A stretch of 64,000 bases of DNA from Lepas anatifera (GCA_034440635.1 JAOTON010002091.1:124001-188000), one strand, 5' to 3'; shown: positions 35,345-47,671, numbered from the stretch's first letter. Program-made: numbers and translations. The notes: a model not told the origin generated them from the sequence alone.

Positions 35345-36367
35345 GACCCTCGCCCCACGGGGGGCATCGATGCCCCCTAAGGTTCTTCCGGGATAGCAGA
35401 AAAACGAAGAGGCGCAGCACCGCGGTTGAGGGCTCTACCTCTCACTGCATCATTTTCCCACCATCCCTCAAATTTTTACCCCGGGTCACCCAAGGTCAGG
35501 TCACCAGACGAGGTCAACCAAGGTCACCTCACTTCAACTTTAGAGCTCTGTAAGAGCTACATTTCGAAGTCGATCGATTTGAAAATTCCTACACTTTATG
35601 GTCCCTCCGGGGTCTACAAGGTGTATATCTGGGATTTTTCGATTTCGTGCCCTGAGGTCAGGTCACGAGGTGACCTCTCCCATTGAAAAAGCATGGGGAA
35701 AAGCTGTCTTATGATCTAAAAGTCACAAAAGCGATTGAAAATGCTCAGCTTGATCAGAAAAACGTTCTTGGACACCCTTTTACAGATTCCAGGGGCCATA
35801 TTTGCCCTTTGACCTCTCCAAGGTCATCCAAGGTCACCAGGGGTCAAAAACAGTATTTTGACAATAACTTTTGACCTGTATAAGCTAGAGCGCTGAAACA
35901 AACACTATCGTGTTTGTCTTGTTATTGGCTCTCATGTGATATACAGCAAGGTCACTTTCTGACCTTTCGTGACCTCAGGTCATCTTAGGTCACGAGGTGA
36001 CCTCTGGAGGTCAAACTACTGGCGGCAGTTATTTACGTTTCACATAGCGGAAAAAGTGCTGACAATTTCCTCTCAAATGTACTTTACCAGACCTCAATAG
36101 CTCTAATGGCATAAGAGTTATGCCCAGTTTGCTTAAGCATTGCATATTTGAGTGAAAATAGCCGATCTTGACCTAATTTGACCTCTGGAGGTCAAACCAT
36201 TGACCTGAGCACTAAAACATGTAAGTGATTTCTTACTGAATTCACGCGAGCTTTCTATTGCACTTTGCAGATTTGCGCTAACGCCCATATTTTCGGAGTT
36301 AGAGGGGGCCATGGATGGCCCCCGGTGGGGCGAAGGTGGCGCTGGATCCCCAGTGGGGCGCGGGTTA
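35345..36367. mobile_element. TTAA/AGGTCA element, copy B
   Basis: Counterpart of 11523-12553. The left flank reads TTGACC rather than TTAACC, so the left TTAA has been lost by substitution. The right end is intact at GGGTTAAT. Confidence 0.65.
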
Positions 36368-36616
36368 ATGTGCCCAACAACTATTTTTCCAAGGTGGCCA
36401 GAGAATCGTTCGCAGCCGAACGATAGACGACTTGGCTACATTTGAGAGAATTCATGAGTGCATCATTGACGAAGGCGTTTTGGATCAATCTATAAATGTT
36501 CACTTTGTTTTTAGAGTCAGGCCTGCATTTCAGACCGCCACTATCGATGCCTTAATACTAAAGGTGTCTAAATACACTAATCTCATCAGTGGGGACGAGA
36601 GAAAATGTAATTTTTG

Positions 36617-36790
36617 AGACTTAAAGGCGCATCAACTGCTAGATTTATAAGGAATTGCCAATTATTTCCTTTTGGAATAGTTTCTCCATAGCCAGCTTGC
36701 TTCTTGCTCAGGGAATCTTCCGGGTCTTGAACCCGGGTCGGCCGCGCGGAAAGCGAGCTCGCTAACGACTTCACCGCCGTGCGCCCTGCT
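36617..36790 (-). repeat. tRNA-derived SINE, copy B
   Basis: Counterpart of 12800-12975. The minus-strand B-box reads GGGTTCAAGACC, closer to the Pol III consensus than in copy A. Confidence 0.7.
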
Positions 36791-37053
36791 CTTAATTTGC
36801 ACAAAAGAACATTCACAGTATACTGAATGGAATATCCTGTATTTTCTATTGGTGGAATGTCTTTCGAAGTTAAGCACGTGAAATCATGACAAAATTAGTA
36901 ATTGTGAGTCTCACCAATTTTCTCCGGGAGATATTTCGATATATTTTGTTCAAACCAGTTGAGCGGTTCTGTTCAGGCGAGTTTTGCTTTGTTTTTTATT
37001 CTTCGTTTTCCTTCCGAATTTTTAATTCCAACTCAAATAAATTGCAATCGACG

Positions 37054-37608
37054 ATGAAGAACACACAGAGACTGATGTTACTATATTCCTTCAGTGTCTG
37101 CATAAGCCTCGCCTACGCTAGTCTCAAATTAGAAGTGGATCAAAACAACTCCGCAAATAGACAGTACATCAACTCACAAGATATATATGCCAGCGCGACA
37201 AAACATCTTCACAAGGAGAGACAGACAAGACGAGAATCACGGAGCACCAAATGTCCAAAAACTCACTATTTAATTGATCAGTACTGCCTAAAAGTCGCCA
37301 AGCCGAGCGTGGGATACACGGACTCGGCTTTTATCACAAATCACTATCCGAATAAGATCCAAAGTGCGCTCAAACTCATGAGAAAGACTAGAACTGCGTC
37401 GGCGTTAGTCGTTGTCGACGATTGGTCCTGGGGACACCTGGGACAGTACAAGGGAAAAGTATCAAAAATGGACATTTTCATCTGTATCTTTGTTAACTGC
37501 AGCTGCTACTTACTAACGGCCAAAACGGCCAAAATCGTGTACCAGCCCTGTTATAGGGTGAGCCATGTGATTGAAGGCTTCCCAGCTGCCCTGTACAAAT
37601 CCGTGTAA
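37054..37608 (+). CDS. Putative secreted protein of unknown function, copy B
   Basis: Counterpart of 13242-13796, with no indel over the frame. The signal peptide (MKNTQRLMLLYSFSVCISLA) is identical. After it the sequence differs (KLEVDQNNSANRQ against KIKVDKNNSENRQ), and single changes follow (S to R, Q to K). The CPKTHYLIDQYC block and VVVDDWSWGHLGQY are unchanged. The frame stops at TAA just before the 62 bp array. The amino-acid changes sit just after the predicted cleavage site while the two-cysteine block is constant, which fits a small secreted peptide; the sample of differences is small. Confidence 0.4.
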   Translation: MKNTQRLMLLYSFSVCISLAYASLKLEVDQNNSANRQYINSQDIYASATKHLHKERQTRRESRSTKCPKTHYLIDQYCLKVAKPSVGYTDSAFITNHYPNKIQSALKLMRKTRTASALVVVDDWSWGHLGQYKGKVSKMDIFICIFVNCSCYLLTAKTAKIVYQPCYRVSHVIEGFPAALYKSV

Positions 37609-37654
37609 AGCTGTAGATACAGCCATGTGAATCCTTACACAGCCGCCTGGGAAC

Positions 37655-38175
37655 GAGTTCGGTACAACACTGTGGAGTACAGGAGAGTACTGTGGAGTAC
37701 GCACTGACGTGGGAACGAGTTCGGTACAGCACTGTGGAGTACAGGAGAGTACTATGGAGTACACACTGACGTGGGAACGAGTTCGGTACAGCACTGTGGA
37801 GCACAGGAGAGTACTATGGAGTACACACTGACGTGGGAATGAGTTCGGTACAGCACTGTGGAGTACAGGAGAGTACTATGGAGTACACACTGACGTGGGA
37901 ATGAGTTCGGTACAGCACTGTGGAGTACAGGAGAGTACTATGGAGTACACACTGACGTGGGAATGAGTTCGGTACAGCACTGTGGAGTACAGGAGAGTAC
38001 TATGGAGTACACACTGACGTGGGAATGAGTTCGGTACAGCACTGTGGAGTACAGGAGAGTACTATGGAGTACACACTGACGTGGGAATGAGTTCGGTACA
38101 ACACTGGAGTACAGGAGAGTACTATGGAGTACACACTGACGTGGGAATGAGTTCGGTACAACACTGTGGAGTACA
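37655..38175. repeat. 62 bp tandem array, copy B, 9 units
   Basis: Unit starts fall at 37655, 37717, 37779, 37841, 37903, 37965, 38027, 38089 and 38149. All are 62 bp apart except the last step of 60. One more unit than copy A. The 60 bp variant before the final unit is shared by both copies. Confidence 0.95.
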
Positions 38176-39720
38176 GTGGTTGAGCCAGTCGTTACAGTCA
38201 GTCCTTACATACAGTCGTTTCAGCTGTAGGTATAGTCATGTGAGTCATATTTGCTGCAAAAAAAATCGTCTGGCATTTCCTCTGGTCTGGAAACGTTTTG
38301 GAATGCGAGGGAAACCTTCATACATACCTTTGCACTGAGTACCGCTTGCGAAGACATCAGGAATTATAGATAAAATATTATCGTTGACATTTCATTTCAG
38401 GCCACTGGTGGATCCAAAGAGGGCTAAGGGGATCATGGTCTCTCATAAAGGCTGCGAATATATCATTTGGTTCCCAAAACAGATCACCCAAAATAAAAGC
38501 TAGACTAAGAAATACAGCAAAAAACATGCAAAGGACCAGACGAAACGAAACCATGCGAAACGAAACGCTAAAAGTCCTGCAGTACCGACATTTTTCACAG
38601 CAGGACGAATGTTTTTGTCACCCACAGCTGTAATATCCACCACCCCCCGCCGTCAACAGTGGTTTTTTCGACCCTGACAGACAGGACCCGCACCCGCTCC
38701 GCACCCCCCACCCCTCCCCCTCCTCCCCCACTCCCCTCTTCAGAATCCTGTTTTAGCTGGTTAGCTGGCTTTAGCTGGTTTAACTGGCTTAGCAGGCCCA
38801 CGCAGAACTCGGGTATTGGGTCCGACAGTGTTCCAGGCTCTATTCTGTTACGGATTAGAGCTACAATCCTATGTAAACTAGCTGTATAATCAGCTTGCGA
38901 AGACCTTTGAAATAGGCCACGTACGTTTTAATTTTTGACAAGACTCGTGACATGAGTCGTGACTGGTAAGCGTGACAGTGATGTAAAATTGTTTGAAATC
39001 TGAATATTGATATTTTTTATCGAAAGCCCGCTGTCCTTTTCATCATTCACAGCTGCAGCAAAAACCAAGCGGCTTAGAAAAAACTTCCGTTGGTGGGTGT
39101 ATAAGGTCTATGATAATCTACGTCATGGCCAATTTTGATCTGCCTAGGTCAATATCTTTAAGCCTAAGCGAGGTCATAAAGGTCAAATCTTGCTCGTGCT
39201 GGGAACCTATAGGGAAATCTCGTAATCATGCAGGAGAAAGTCAAGAATTATCTGATTGCGGGCCAGGCCCATAGAGGTAAGGTCCCAAAATGTTTTTTCC
39301 AAAGTGTTGAGTTCAATGTCGTCTAAGGTCATTGGCCTACGACGTAATAATATTATATATTTTTCATAATGTATGCAGGTACACTATAACTAGCACTATA
39401 GTGGCCGTCGGGCAAGAAATCGGGAATGACCTTAGACCATGACCTTTGATTTTAACCTTAACATTGAGATAAGATTTTACAATTGAGGTTAAGCTAGCAT
39501 GTTCAGGGTCACGCCAGTGCATCTGGTTAGATGGCATTACCCAGAATGACGTCTATTATTTTATGAGTTCATAGTTCAGGTTACTTAATGTGTCAAGGTC
39601 ACAAGTCAATATCAAAGATCATAGGGTAATATCAGGCCCTCACTTTCGGCTCAACAATTGCAACAGCGTTAGCTTCAGGGACAATATGAGGAATATCTTA
39701 CAATATCCGGACATATATTC
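38176..39720. other. Non-coding part of the duplicated segment, copy B
   Basis: Counterpart of 14301-15845. No gene is supported. Confidence 0.45.
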
Positions 39721-40170
39721 AAGGGAATGTGGCGCCTTGGTCGAATCCAGGAATGTTGTGCCATTGGGAGTTTCTTAGCCAAAAATCATGAAAACGTCCA
39801 TGATTTCTCTGAAAAATTTACAATAAACTCAATATTTTTATTTTTAAAATGCTCCTCTAGAATGAAAAATGAACATCTGCCTGGGGATGACGTCATTATC
39901 TGCCAAATACTACCATATTCAATAGACTTCAAGGGCTTCAATTGGCTGATTACTCTTAGTGACGTCAGCGATGTCGTCACACGAACAGCTGACAACTGTG
40001 GCCGCCTGGCTGGGGTACATGTGGGGTACGTTTCAGTTAGGTTTTTAGCTTTTCTCTATATAAATTTTGAGATTCAAGACAAATTATATATTGAGTACCG
40101 GGTTTTCCGGCACTCTTTACAACTTGGCTGTCTCAATTAAATTCACGTTATAAAGGTGCTACATTCCCTT
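39721..40170. mobile_element. Intact 450 bp inverted-end repeat (unit 2, copy B)
   Basis: It begins AAGGGAATGTGGCGCC and ends GGTGCTACATTCCCTT. It carries TGACGTCA palindromes at 39888-39895 and 39960-39967 and an ATTGGCTGAT motif between them. It is the only uninterrupted member of the four seen here and serves as the family reference. Confidence 0.8.
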
Positions 40171-42129
40171 TAAGGACCCATAATTACCTTGACCCTAAAA
40201 TTTTAAGAATACTGCAGTGGACATTTCCTAAATGCTCGTAGTCCGTTTGGAGTGTATTCGCGACTTCTTCCCACCTAAGCCTTTTTCCCAAAAGGCTCCC
40301 AGCATGGCTCAGGCCTAACTTCTATGACCTCGTTTGGCCTTGAACATAATGACCTAGGTCTATGAAAATTATCCGAAACGTAGATCACTATAACATCCAC
40401 TTCACACCCAACGGGTATTTTTTAACCCCTGGTTTCTTAGATCTTATTGGGGGAGGGGGAAATTCGTCCTCGCCTACCGATTGTGACAGCACCTGGATCC
40501 GGAAAGATTACCAACACTTGCTGGCTGTGTTCAGTATGGGTAAATATACCACAAGTTTTCTCTCCAAAGTGTGTTGAGTGTACTGTCTCACAGATTATGA
40601 AAATTTTTGTAAACGTAGGTTACTATAACATCCATTCACAGCTAAAGGGCGTTTTTTAACCCTCCTGGTCTCTTAGATCTCAAGGGAGGGAGGAGGACGA
40701 ATTGGCCCCAGCCTACCGATTCTGGCTTTTACAGTGCGGCATAAAAGGGTTAACAAAAGGGTTAAAAGGGTCCAGCGGACGCAAACCGGATCCGGAACCC
40801 TTGCCACTACCTGTTGCAGTGTTGCCTGTATTCAAAATGATAAATATATCACAATTTTCCTCTCAAACATGTGTCGACTGTGACTCTCTCAGACTCCAAG
40901 GCAGCTACCGTGAGGGGGTGTTGTAGCAAAGTTGTGGCTAGCGTCAGCCTCTATGGCCCAGCGCCCCTCCAACAGCAAGCGTAGATCACCTAGCGTATAA
41001 CATGAGAACATTAAATGATTGAATATCCAAATTCTTGCAAAAAGACGCCCAGAATCAAAGATGAAATGTTTATTTCTTGCATTTTCGATAAACTTGATTA
41101 CCGTGTATTCTCACAAATTCGTAAGCGGGCAGTGCCATTAGAAGCAGTTTGACACACGGCCCAAAGGTGAAGGAATGCCTTCACGCCCGTGTGACGTCAC
41201 TCAGGCGTGGAGGAATTCATCTTGAACGTACCTTTAAGTAAACTTTCACGGAAACTTACTTTTCACGTAAACTTTCACGGAAACCAGTACGACGGCTACA
41301 TGTTCTTCTACCTGCACACAGACCTGTGCAGTCAGGTGGCCCAAATAGAAACCAGCGCTACCTGAGAGAGAAAAAAATAGCCATTGCTACATTAAATGCC
41401 CAGAATTTCTGTTGCTAGTCCAATATCGACGGCTGCTTTGACCATGGTGTCATTCACTTGGAATCGAATGATGTATAATAAATTTTTTCTGCAAGAAAAA
41501 ACATACTGCCCAAGTATGGTAAAATAAACCAAGCAAATTTTTTAAGTAAAGGTACCTTGTCTTCGGCCAACTACCCATAACCGGAACTGGTCAACCCAAC
41601 ACGGTGTGTGTCTGTGTTTTGTGGTTTTAGGGCGCTTCAGCGTGTACGCTGTATCGCACCCAAACACGAACGCTATATCGCACCCAAACACAAACGCTAT
41701 ATCGCACCCAAACACAACACAGAGTATGTGTCAGTTTGTAGGGAAATGCCAGTCTTGTGACCAGTGATAGCCTCAGCCCTCATCTACGGTTCATCCGCGT
41801 GATTTCAGGTGCTATATAACCTTAGCATGTTTTTGAGTCCAAGAACTCATATAACCAATCAACTTCATGTTAGAAGTATCAGAGCAAGCAAGGCTACCGA
41901 AGGATTGAAAACTTTCTTCTGAACCGCGCATTGACGGGGGTCCGGGCAACCTTTGCTTTGACAGGGGATAATCCCCTGGGTCTAAAAAAATCACGCTAGA
42001 TAACGACAAAAAGGAAAAGGCGTGAGACAGTCAATCTGAATCTTTATAGCAAACATTTTGAACAAATTCAGGTCATATTCAAGGTCTCTAGAGGGCAAGG
42101 TATGCCATCATAGGGATAACTTGCATATT
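40171..42129. other. Non-coding part of the duplicated segment, copy B
   Basis: Counterpart of 19534-21429, including the same diverged tandem duplication (about 40360-40700). No gene is supported. Confidence 0.45.
41646..41717. repeat. 24 bp tandem expansion, copy B only
   Basis: Three units of ACGCTATATCGCACCCAAAC plus ACAA (the first with small changes). Copy A has about one unit near 21008-21033. Confidence 0.9.
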
Positions 42130-44725
42130 AACACTCGCATTGACTACCAAAGTGGCTACCCGCACCCTCGAGTTTTTTGGAAATAGTATAAAACTTTGCA
42201 TACCTTTTTTTCATCATTTTTAAACCTTTTGTCAAAATTTTAAGGTCATGTCATCTCAGGTCAGGTCACCAGCAAAGGTCAAGTAACCTGACCTCAAAAG
42301 AAGTTAAAGATAGCATAAGTCAGAACAGGATGAACTTATCCGATTGAAACGCTTTCATATCAGAGGTCAAGAACATGTCAGGTTGGCTACCCACATCCCT
42401 TGACGCGACCAACATGGCTACCTGAAGCGAAATTAACTTTTGCATGAACTGAGGCTTTAAATGGCTCCCAGAATAACTGTCTTAGTGAGTGAAAAAGTAT
42501 TCTCAAAAAGTGGAATTATGAAAGTAATTAAATTTACAGTGATTTGGAGACTAATGAATTACATATAGCATACTCTTAGTACCAAACAGCAAAAGTCTAA
42601 GTATATGTGCAGTGATTACAAGTTGTGTGTGCTGTAATACAAGCATGCATCCATTAGCTGAGCATATTAATCAGTCAAAAATGTTATCAAGTACCTAATT
42701 AAAAAATACATGAAAAATAATATGTGCTGTCAGAGTCTAGTACCCTTACTGCAACTGCTTGCTATGATCAATCATTGCTTAGATCATCATTGCTAAGATA
42801 GCAGACAACCACCATTTGACTGTAGCAGTCACCATGCCGAGACTTAAGCTACTTGAAGGATACATTCAATTAACACTCTGTTAAAAGAATACATATAATT
42901 TAAATATCTCCAATGCATGCAACCAAATATAGGTACTCAGCCAGAGGACAAGTACCTCTTAATACCACAACCATCATCCAGCAAATTCTAGAAATATTGA
43001 AGCAGATCAATAAGCAGCACCACATTCAGCTGCTGAATGAAAACTTTTGTGGAATCATTACAATTTTGTTAAGTTTGATTTGATAAAATTGACACCAAAA
43101 CTGCAGGTAGGCACCAAAGAAACCTACCAGCAGTTTACCTGACTTGATGGGCACCAAACAGCATCTAATTTTCTAGGTGCAAAGCAAAACTTGCAACTCT
43201 CATCTCCACAGGTCTACAGTTTTGATATCTCGCATGCACATGATTAAAATGTGTGCTCTTATTGACACCCTCAAATCACACTACTCTCCTGGGCTTTTGA
43301 GATCTGGCAGAGTTCACTTTGCCCTGCGTTTCTCTGGCTGCGGCATAATATATAAGAATTGGTAGTGGGTTTACCACTGGCAACAAAACCTCCTATTTTG
43401 ATTTAGGTCAAAATCTACAGCCTCATAGTAAGATACCCAAACAGCAGCTTCAACAACACGTATATCTGACTCAAGACAATAGAGTGATCTGACTGCTTTC
43501 TTCTCGCTACTTCCGCACCAGAAACGCAAAACTTTGTGGTTACCCAAGTGGCTACCTGGTGGTCCCTAATCGTAATTTTCGTTGGCGGCCTGGCTACCAG
43601 ACCATCTCTAATTCCGCAAAACGAGTCCTCAAGTACAACGTAAGCAGTGGATTTACTATCCTCTGCAGAATAATTTCACTATAGATCCTGATATAGATTT
43701 AAAATTTTTCTCTTTTTATTCAAAATAAATGGTAAAATTCATATAAAATAATGAATATTACCGTGTTCATGTCATCGCAATTTAGAGTACCTTTTTCTCA
43801 TGGCTTTATATGGGTCAATTTCGTTGCCGATGTGGTTACCTACCCATCTCTAACTTAGCTGTGAAATAACGCGAGTGAGTAAGGATAAATTATTTGTCAC
43901 TAATTTGCATCGTCTGTCACTAAAGTTATAATGTTACCTAAAATCAGTCAAGGTAGCATTGCACATTATGGATAGTTTTTTACGTGGCGGTAAGACCGTG
44001 GAGATACTTGTTTTGTGCTGGTAAGTGCATTTCTTGATCTCTGTCAAATCTCCGTGATTGGCTTCTTAAGTTCTGGTCCTTGAACCTCATTTGGCTACCC
44101 ACGAGCGTGGGCGAGTTGGCGAGATTCTTGACCTCTGTATCACATAATGATTCCACCGAGTTCTCTAAAATATTTTTCGGTATTTTTTCTCTGGATAACC
44201 TAAGGTCAGGTATGAGCCATGACCTCTCCAATGGAAATACACGAGAAAATCGTTTTAACTGAAGATCCTAGTGATGGATGGTGATAGAGCGTTTACTTTA
44301 ACTGCATTATATTTGCCTTGCATTTGCGGTTCTAATGATATGCGTGGTGAACTGAATGCCCTTGACCTGACCTCAGGTCAGGTCAGATCCCATATCTAAC
44401 CTAGCAAGGTCATATTATACAACATTTGTTTCGGCTTGCTGCGACAATTCCAATGGTCTAAATGTTTTTGCTCTATCTTCACTTGTTCAGATGTAATAGC
44501 CAAAAACTTCACTTTACATGTTATCCCTATGATGGCATGGTTCGACTTCTAGTGACCTTAAATGTGACCTGGCAAAAAATGAATTAAGTCCTTCGATAGA
44601 GAAGTGGATGGGCTACCCAACGCCGTTTACCCTTTTTTGCTTTCCATCGTGGTTCTAGAGATCTTACCTCGCCCACCCCCGTCAAAGCAAAGGTGGCTCG
44701 GACCCCCGTCAATGTGCGTGTTAAG
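42130..44725. mobile_element. TTAA/AGGTCA element, copy B, split by a hAT-like insertion
   Basis: Counterpart of 21430-22256. The left part is 42130-42360 and the right part 44138-44725, ending TGTGCGTGTTAA. The half-site palindrome is at 44363-44385. Confidence 0.75.
42361..44137. mobile_element. hAT-like non-autonomous element, 1.8 kb, copy B only
   Basis: The termini CAGAGGTCAAGAA and TTCTTGACCTCTG are a perfect 13 bp inverted pair. The flanking 8-mers are TTTCATAT (42353-42360) and TATCACAT (44138-44145), six of eight identical, and copy A has one TATCACAT at the empty site. Subterminal (T/G)GGCTACC(C/T) motifs recur throughout (for example 42393, 42418, 43551, 43611 and 44093), as is usual for hAT elements. 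No transposase frame was found. Confidence 0.85.
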
Positions 44726-45894
44726 GTTTTCAGTCATTACATCTTAACTGGTAAAAATGGTGCAAAACTATTTAGACCGTTTAAATCCTCACCGCAAGTC
44801 GAATCGAATGATATATAAAAATACGTTTTTAGATTAAATCTGGGGTGTTCCTGACCTGGGGTCAGGCCGATGTCAAATTAGTTTAGCATGCATATCATTA
44901 GAACTGCAGAGTTAAGACAAACCCAGTGCCGTTAAGATAAACGCTGCTCCATCATTCATTGCCAAGTTATACAATTCACCCATTTGTTCCATGTTTTTTT
45001 CAACGGAGAGGTCATGACTCGTACAGGTGGTTGTGGTTCATGACTTTAGGTCATCTATATTGAAAATCCCGAATGCATAATTAATGTCTGCAGTTTTTGT
45101 AGTGCAAAGTCAAACGAATAAGCAGAGTGTCCGAAAAGCGGGGATATTGCCATGGGCAAGGTTTTCCGTTACAGCCTGAGGATGCGCAAAAAGAATTAAA
45201 ATAGTAACTCAAAATAACCAAAAACAGTAGCACAAAAGAACCAAAAACATAGGCACAAAAGTAACCCACAAAAAAGGTGAAAAAGTGCCAAAAATAGTAA
45301 GAAAGTGAGAAATGTTGTTGTTGGAGGACTTGGCTGTTCCGGTGCCAAATTAGGGAATCAGGCATCCCCATTTTATGAGATAAGCGTGGTGGTCCCATTT
45401 TCCTGGCCCTCCGCTGTCGAGATCTTCCGTCTGTTCTACGTCATTAGTAAAAATTTTGAAATAAATTTGGGGAATGAGTTTTGCCTAAAAGTGTACTTCC
45501 CTGTCTCTTTCTACATAAAATGTATTCCAAAATTCCTTAGAAAATCCAACATACTTGAAATATATTACATTATCAACATCATCGTAATAGCTCGACAAAT
45601 GTATACATAGTATTTTACTTGAAATTGTGAATGAATTGTTGCTTAGACGTTGTGTACAGTCTGAATTCTCTGTGCACGAATGTTTTTTCACATATCTAGT
45701 TTACTATCATAGCATAACTAATTCAAAACTGTAAATAAAACCACATTTCCGTGGTAGACTAGAGAGACACCATAACAGCTGATCATTTCAGACTGTGGAT
45801 GGATATATCTGGGGTTGGGGGTCAGTACCCCAGGCTTTTTGGTCTCCCATAGTGCTTGAAGACGCTTTGTTTTACCATGTCAATGCTGGCCCAC
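44726..45894. other. Non-coding part of the duplicated segment, copy B
   Basis: Counterpart of 22257-23427. It contains decayed AGGTCA-family sequence and AT-rich DNA. No gene is supported. Confidence 0.45.
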
Positions 45895-46164
45895 CCAGAG
45901 GCGTAGCCAGGATTTTGCTAAGGGGGAGCGGCGCCCCGAAAAGGTCCCCTGCGACAGCACCAAAAGGGCCCTGATGGGTAAATAGGGCCCTGCTTGTTAC
46001 AGAATAGAGGACTAAAGAGGGCCCTGTCTGGTATATAATGCCAAATTTGGCTACAGAGCATGGTGCGGGTGAGCTGCGCTTCGCGCGGCTCGGGTCTTCA
46101 GGGGGCCCTTCGGGCCCTTAGGGGGGCGGTTGTCCCTTCCGCCCCCCCTTGGCTTCGCCCCTGG
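45895..46164. mobile_element. MITE with GCGTAGCC-type ends, copy B
   Basis: The ends read CCAGAGGCGTAGCCAGGATT and TTGGCTTCGCCCCTGG. Counterpart of 23428-23697. Confidence 0.7.
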
Positions 46165-46485
46165 ACCCACCCGAGTCCCCGCCCGGATCAGGAAGAGATA
46201 TTAGTCTGCAGCAGCAGGTTTGTGTCTTTCCAACGCACCAACTGCTGGGTCATATGGCGTCACCAACTCTCACCCTGCTGGAAGAGTATGCTGTGGGTCA
46301 CAAAGTTCTTAGTCATTATTCCTGCGCGAAATATGAGCCCGGGTCAGCGGCGTGATAGCCGGTACGCTACCACTGTGGCATCAGCATATTTATCAGTCTA
46401 CATCAGATCAGATTTCAGTCTTTTCTCAGTCACATGAATCACGAATGAATCATGAGTTACATGAAAATGCCCTCAATTCAGTTAA

Positions 46486-47368
46486 TTAACACGCGCACTG
46501 GAGGGCCTCGGAGGCCCCACCTTTTCCGGGGTAACCGGAGAACTGCTTGTAGAAAAAACGATACTGCACCACATTTGAGAGAATTTAATGTCGCGTTGAT
46601 TGGTGAAAGAGATTTGAAGACCAGTAGAAAAATATTTGACTTATAGCCTTTCAAAGCCAGACCTGCATTTTGAGATTGTCAGAATCGCGTGGCCAGACCA
46701 GTTCACTTGCATTGGAGACCGAGTGATGACGTCATAACGCCAAATAACCGGAATGATATGTCAAGGTCACCTCATATGAAGGTCAAGTGCAAGTCAAAGG
46801 TCACAGGTCAAGGTTATATCAGCACTTTCAAGGTCATTGACCTCAGTCCTTCCGGTCAAATGGCGTTACCCGGTCTGACGTGTAATATTGCTGTGACGTC
46901 ATAGTTAAGGTATATAAATATAAAGTTCAAGGTCAAAGGTCATTTTTAGAGGTTAATACTCATTTCCTGCCAAAAAATGGCTATATTGTTAGTCAAAGTT
47001 TACTTTATCGGTAGTATGCCATATTGTAACCTCATAGGTCAATGACCTTGAATGACCTTACCCCAAATTCTCAGCAAAGCTTCTTTGCGACCTTCCCTCT
47101 ATGTCGCTGAACCGCCTTTTGCTCATTCCCGTCTTTTTCCCGCATAAAACGGCATTTTCTTATAGGTCCCCAGCATGACCAATATTTGACTTTATTACCT
47201 CTTTAGAAGACATTGGCTTAGGTCAATGAAAATTGGTCATGATGTAGATCACCATAGCCCCCACCCGTCCTCGAAACGTCGTTTTTCTACGCCTCTTAGT
47301 TTCCGAGATCTTAGGGAGCCTACCATGCCCCCTACACTCAGTGTAGGGGCCCTACAGTGCGGATGTTA
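46486..47368. mobile_element. TTAA/AGGTCA element, complete
   Basis: Starts TTAACACGCGCACTGGAGGG and ends CCCTACAGTGCGGATGTTAA, giving inverted ends bounded by TTAA on both sides. The interior has many AGGTCA hexamers, including a perfect direct repeat with 1 bp spacing, AGGTCAAAGGTCA, at 46930-46942. No coding frame. Confidence 0.75.
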
Positions 47369-47375
47369 AGTTAAT

Positions 47376-47623
47376 AGGGGGGCGGAGAGCCCCTTTTTTT
47401 AAAACCCTCTTTTTTTTTTTTTTTTTTTTTTTTTCATTTTTTTTTTTTTCTTTTTTCCCCCCTCTTTTAAAAACCCCCCCCCCCCCCCCAAAAAAACCCG
47501 GGGGAAAACACCCAGGGGCCCCCCCCCCCCCTTTTTTTATTTTTTTTTTTTTTATAAAAAATTTTTTTTTTTTTTTTAAAAAAAAATTACCCCCCCCCCC
47601 AAAAAAAAAAAACCCCCTTTTTA

Positions 47624-47671
<48 letters not shown>

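Larger units (their letters stand above)
29592..46344. repeat. Large duplicated segment, copy B
   Basis: This is the second copy of the segment that starts at base 1, in the same orientation. It is shorter than copy A because it lacks the 8.4 kb and 3.2 kb insertions. It carries its own insertions at 31617-34217 and 42361-44137, plus small tandem expansions at 35101-35213 and 41646-41717. Sequence left of 29592 has no partner visible here, because copy A is cut by the window edge. Confidence 0.93.
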
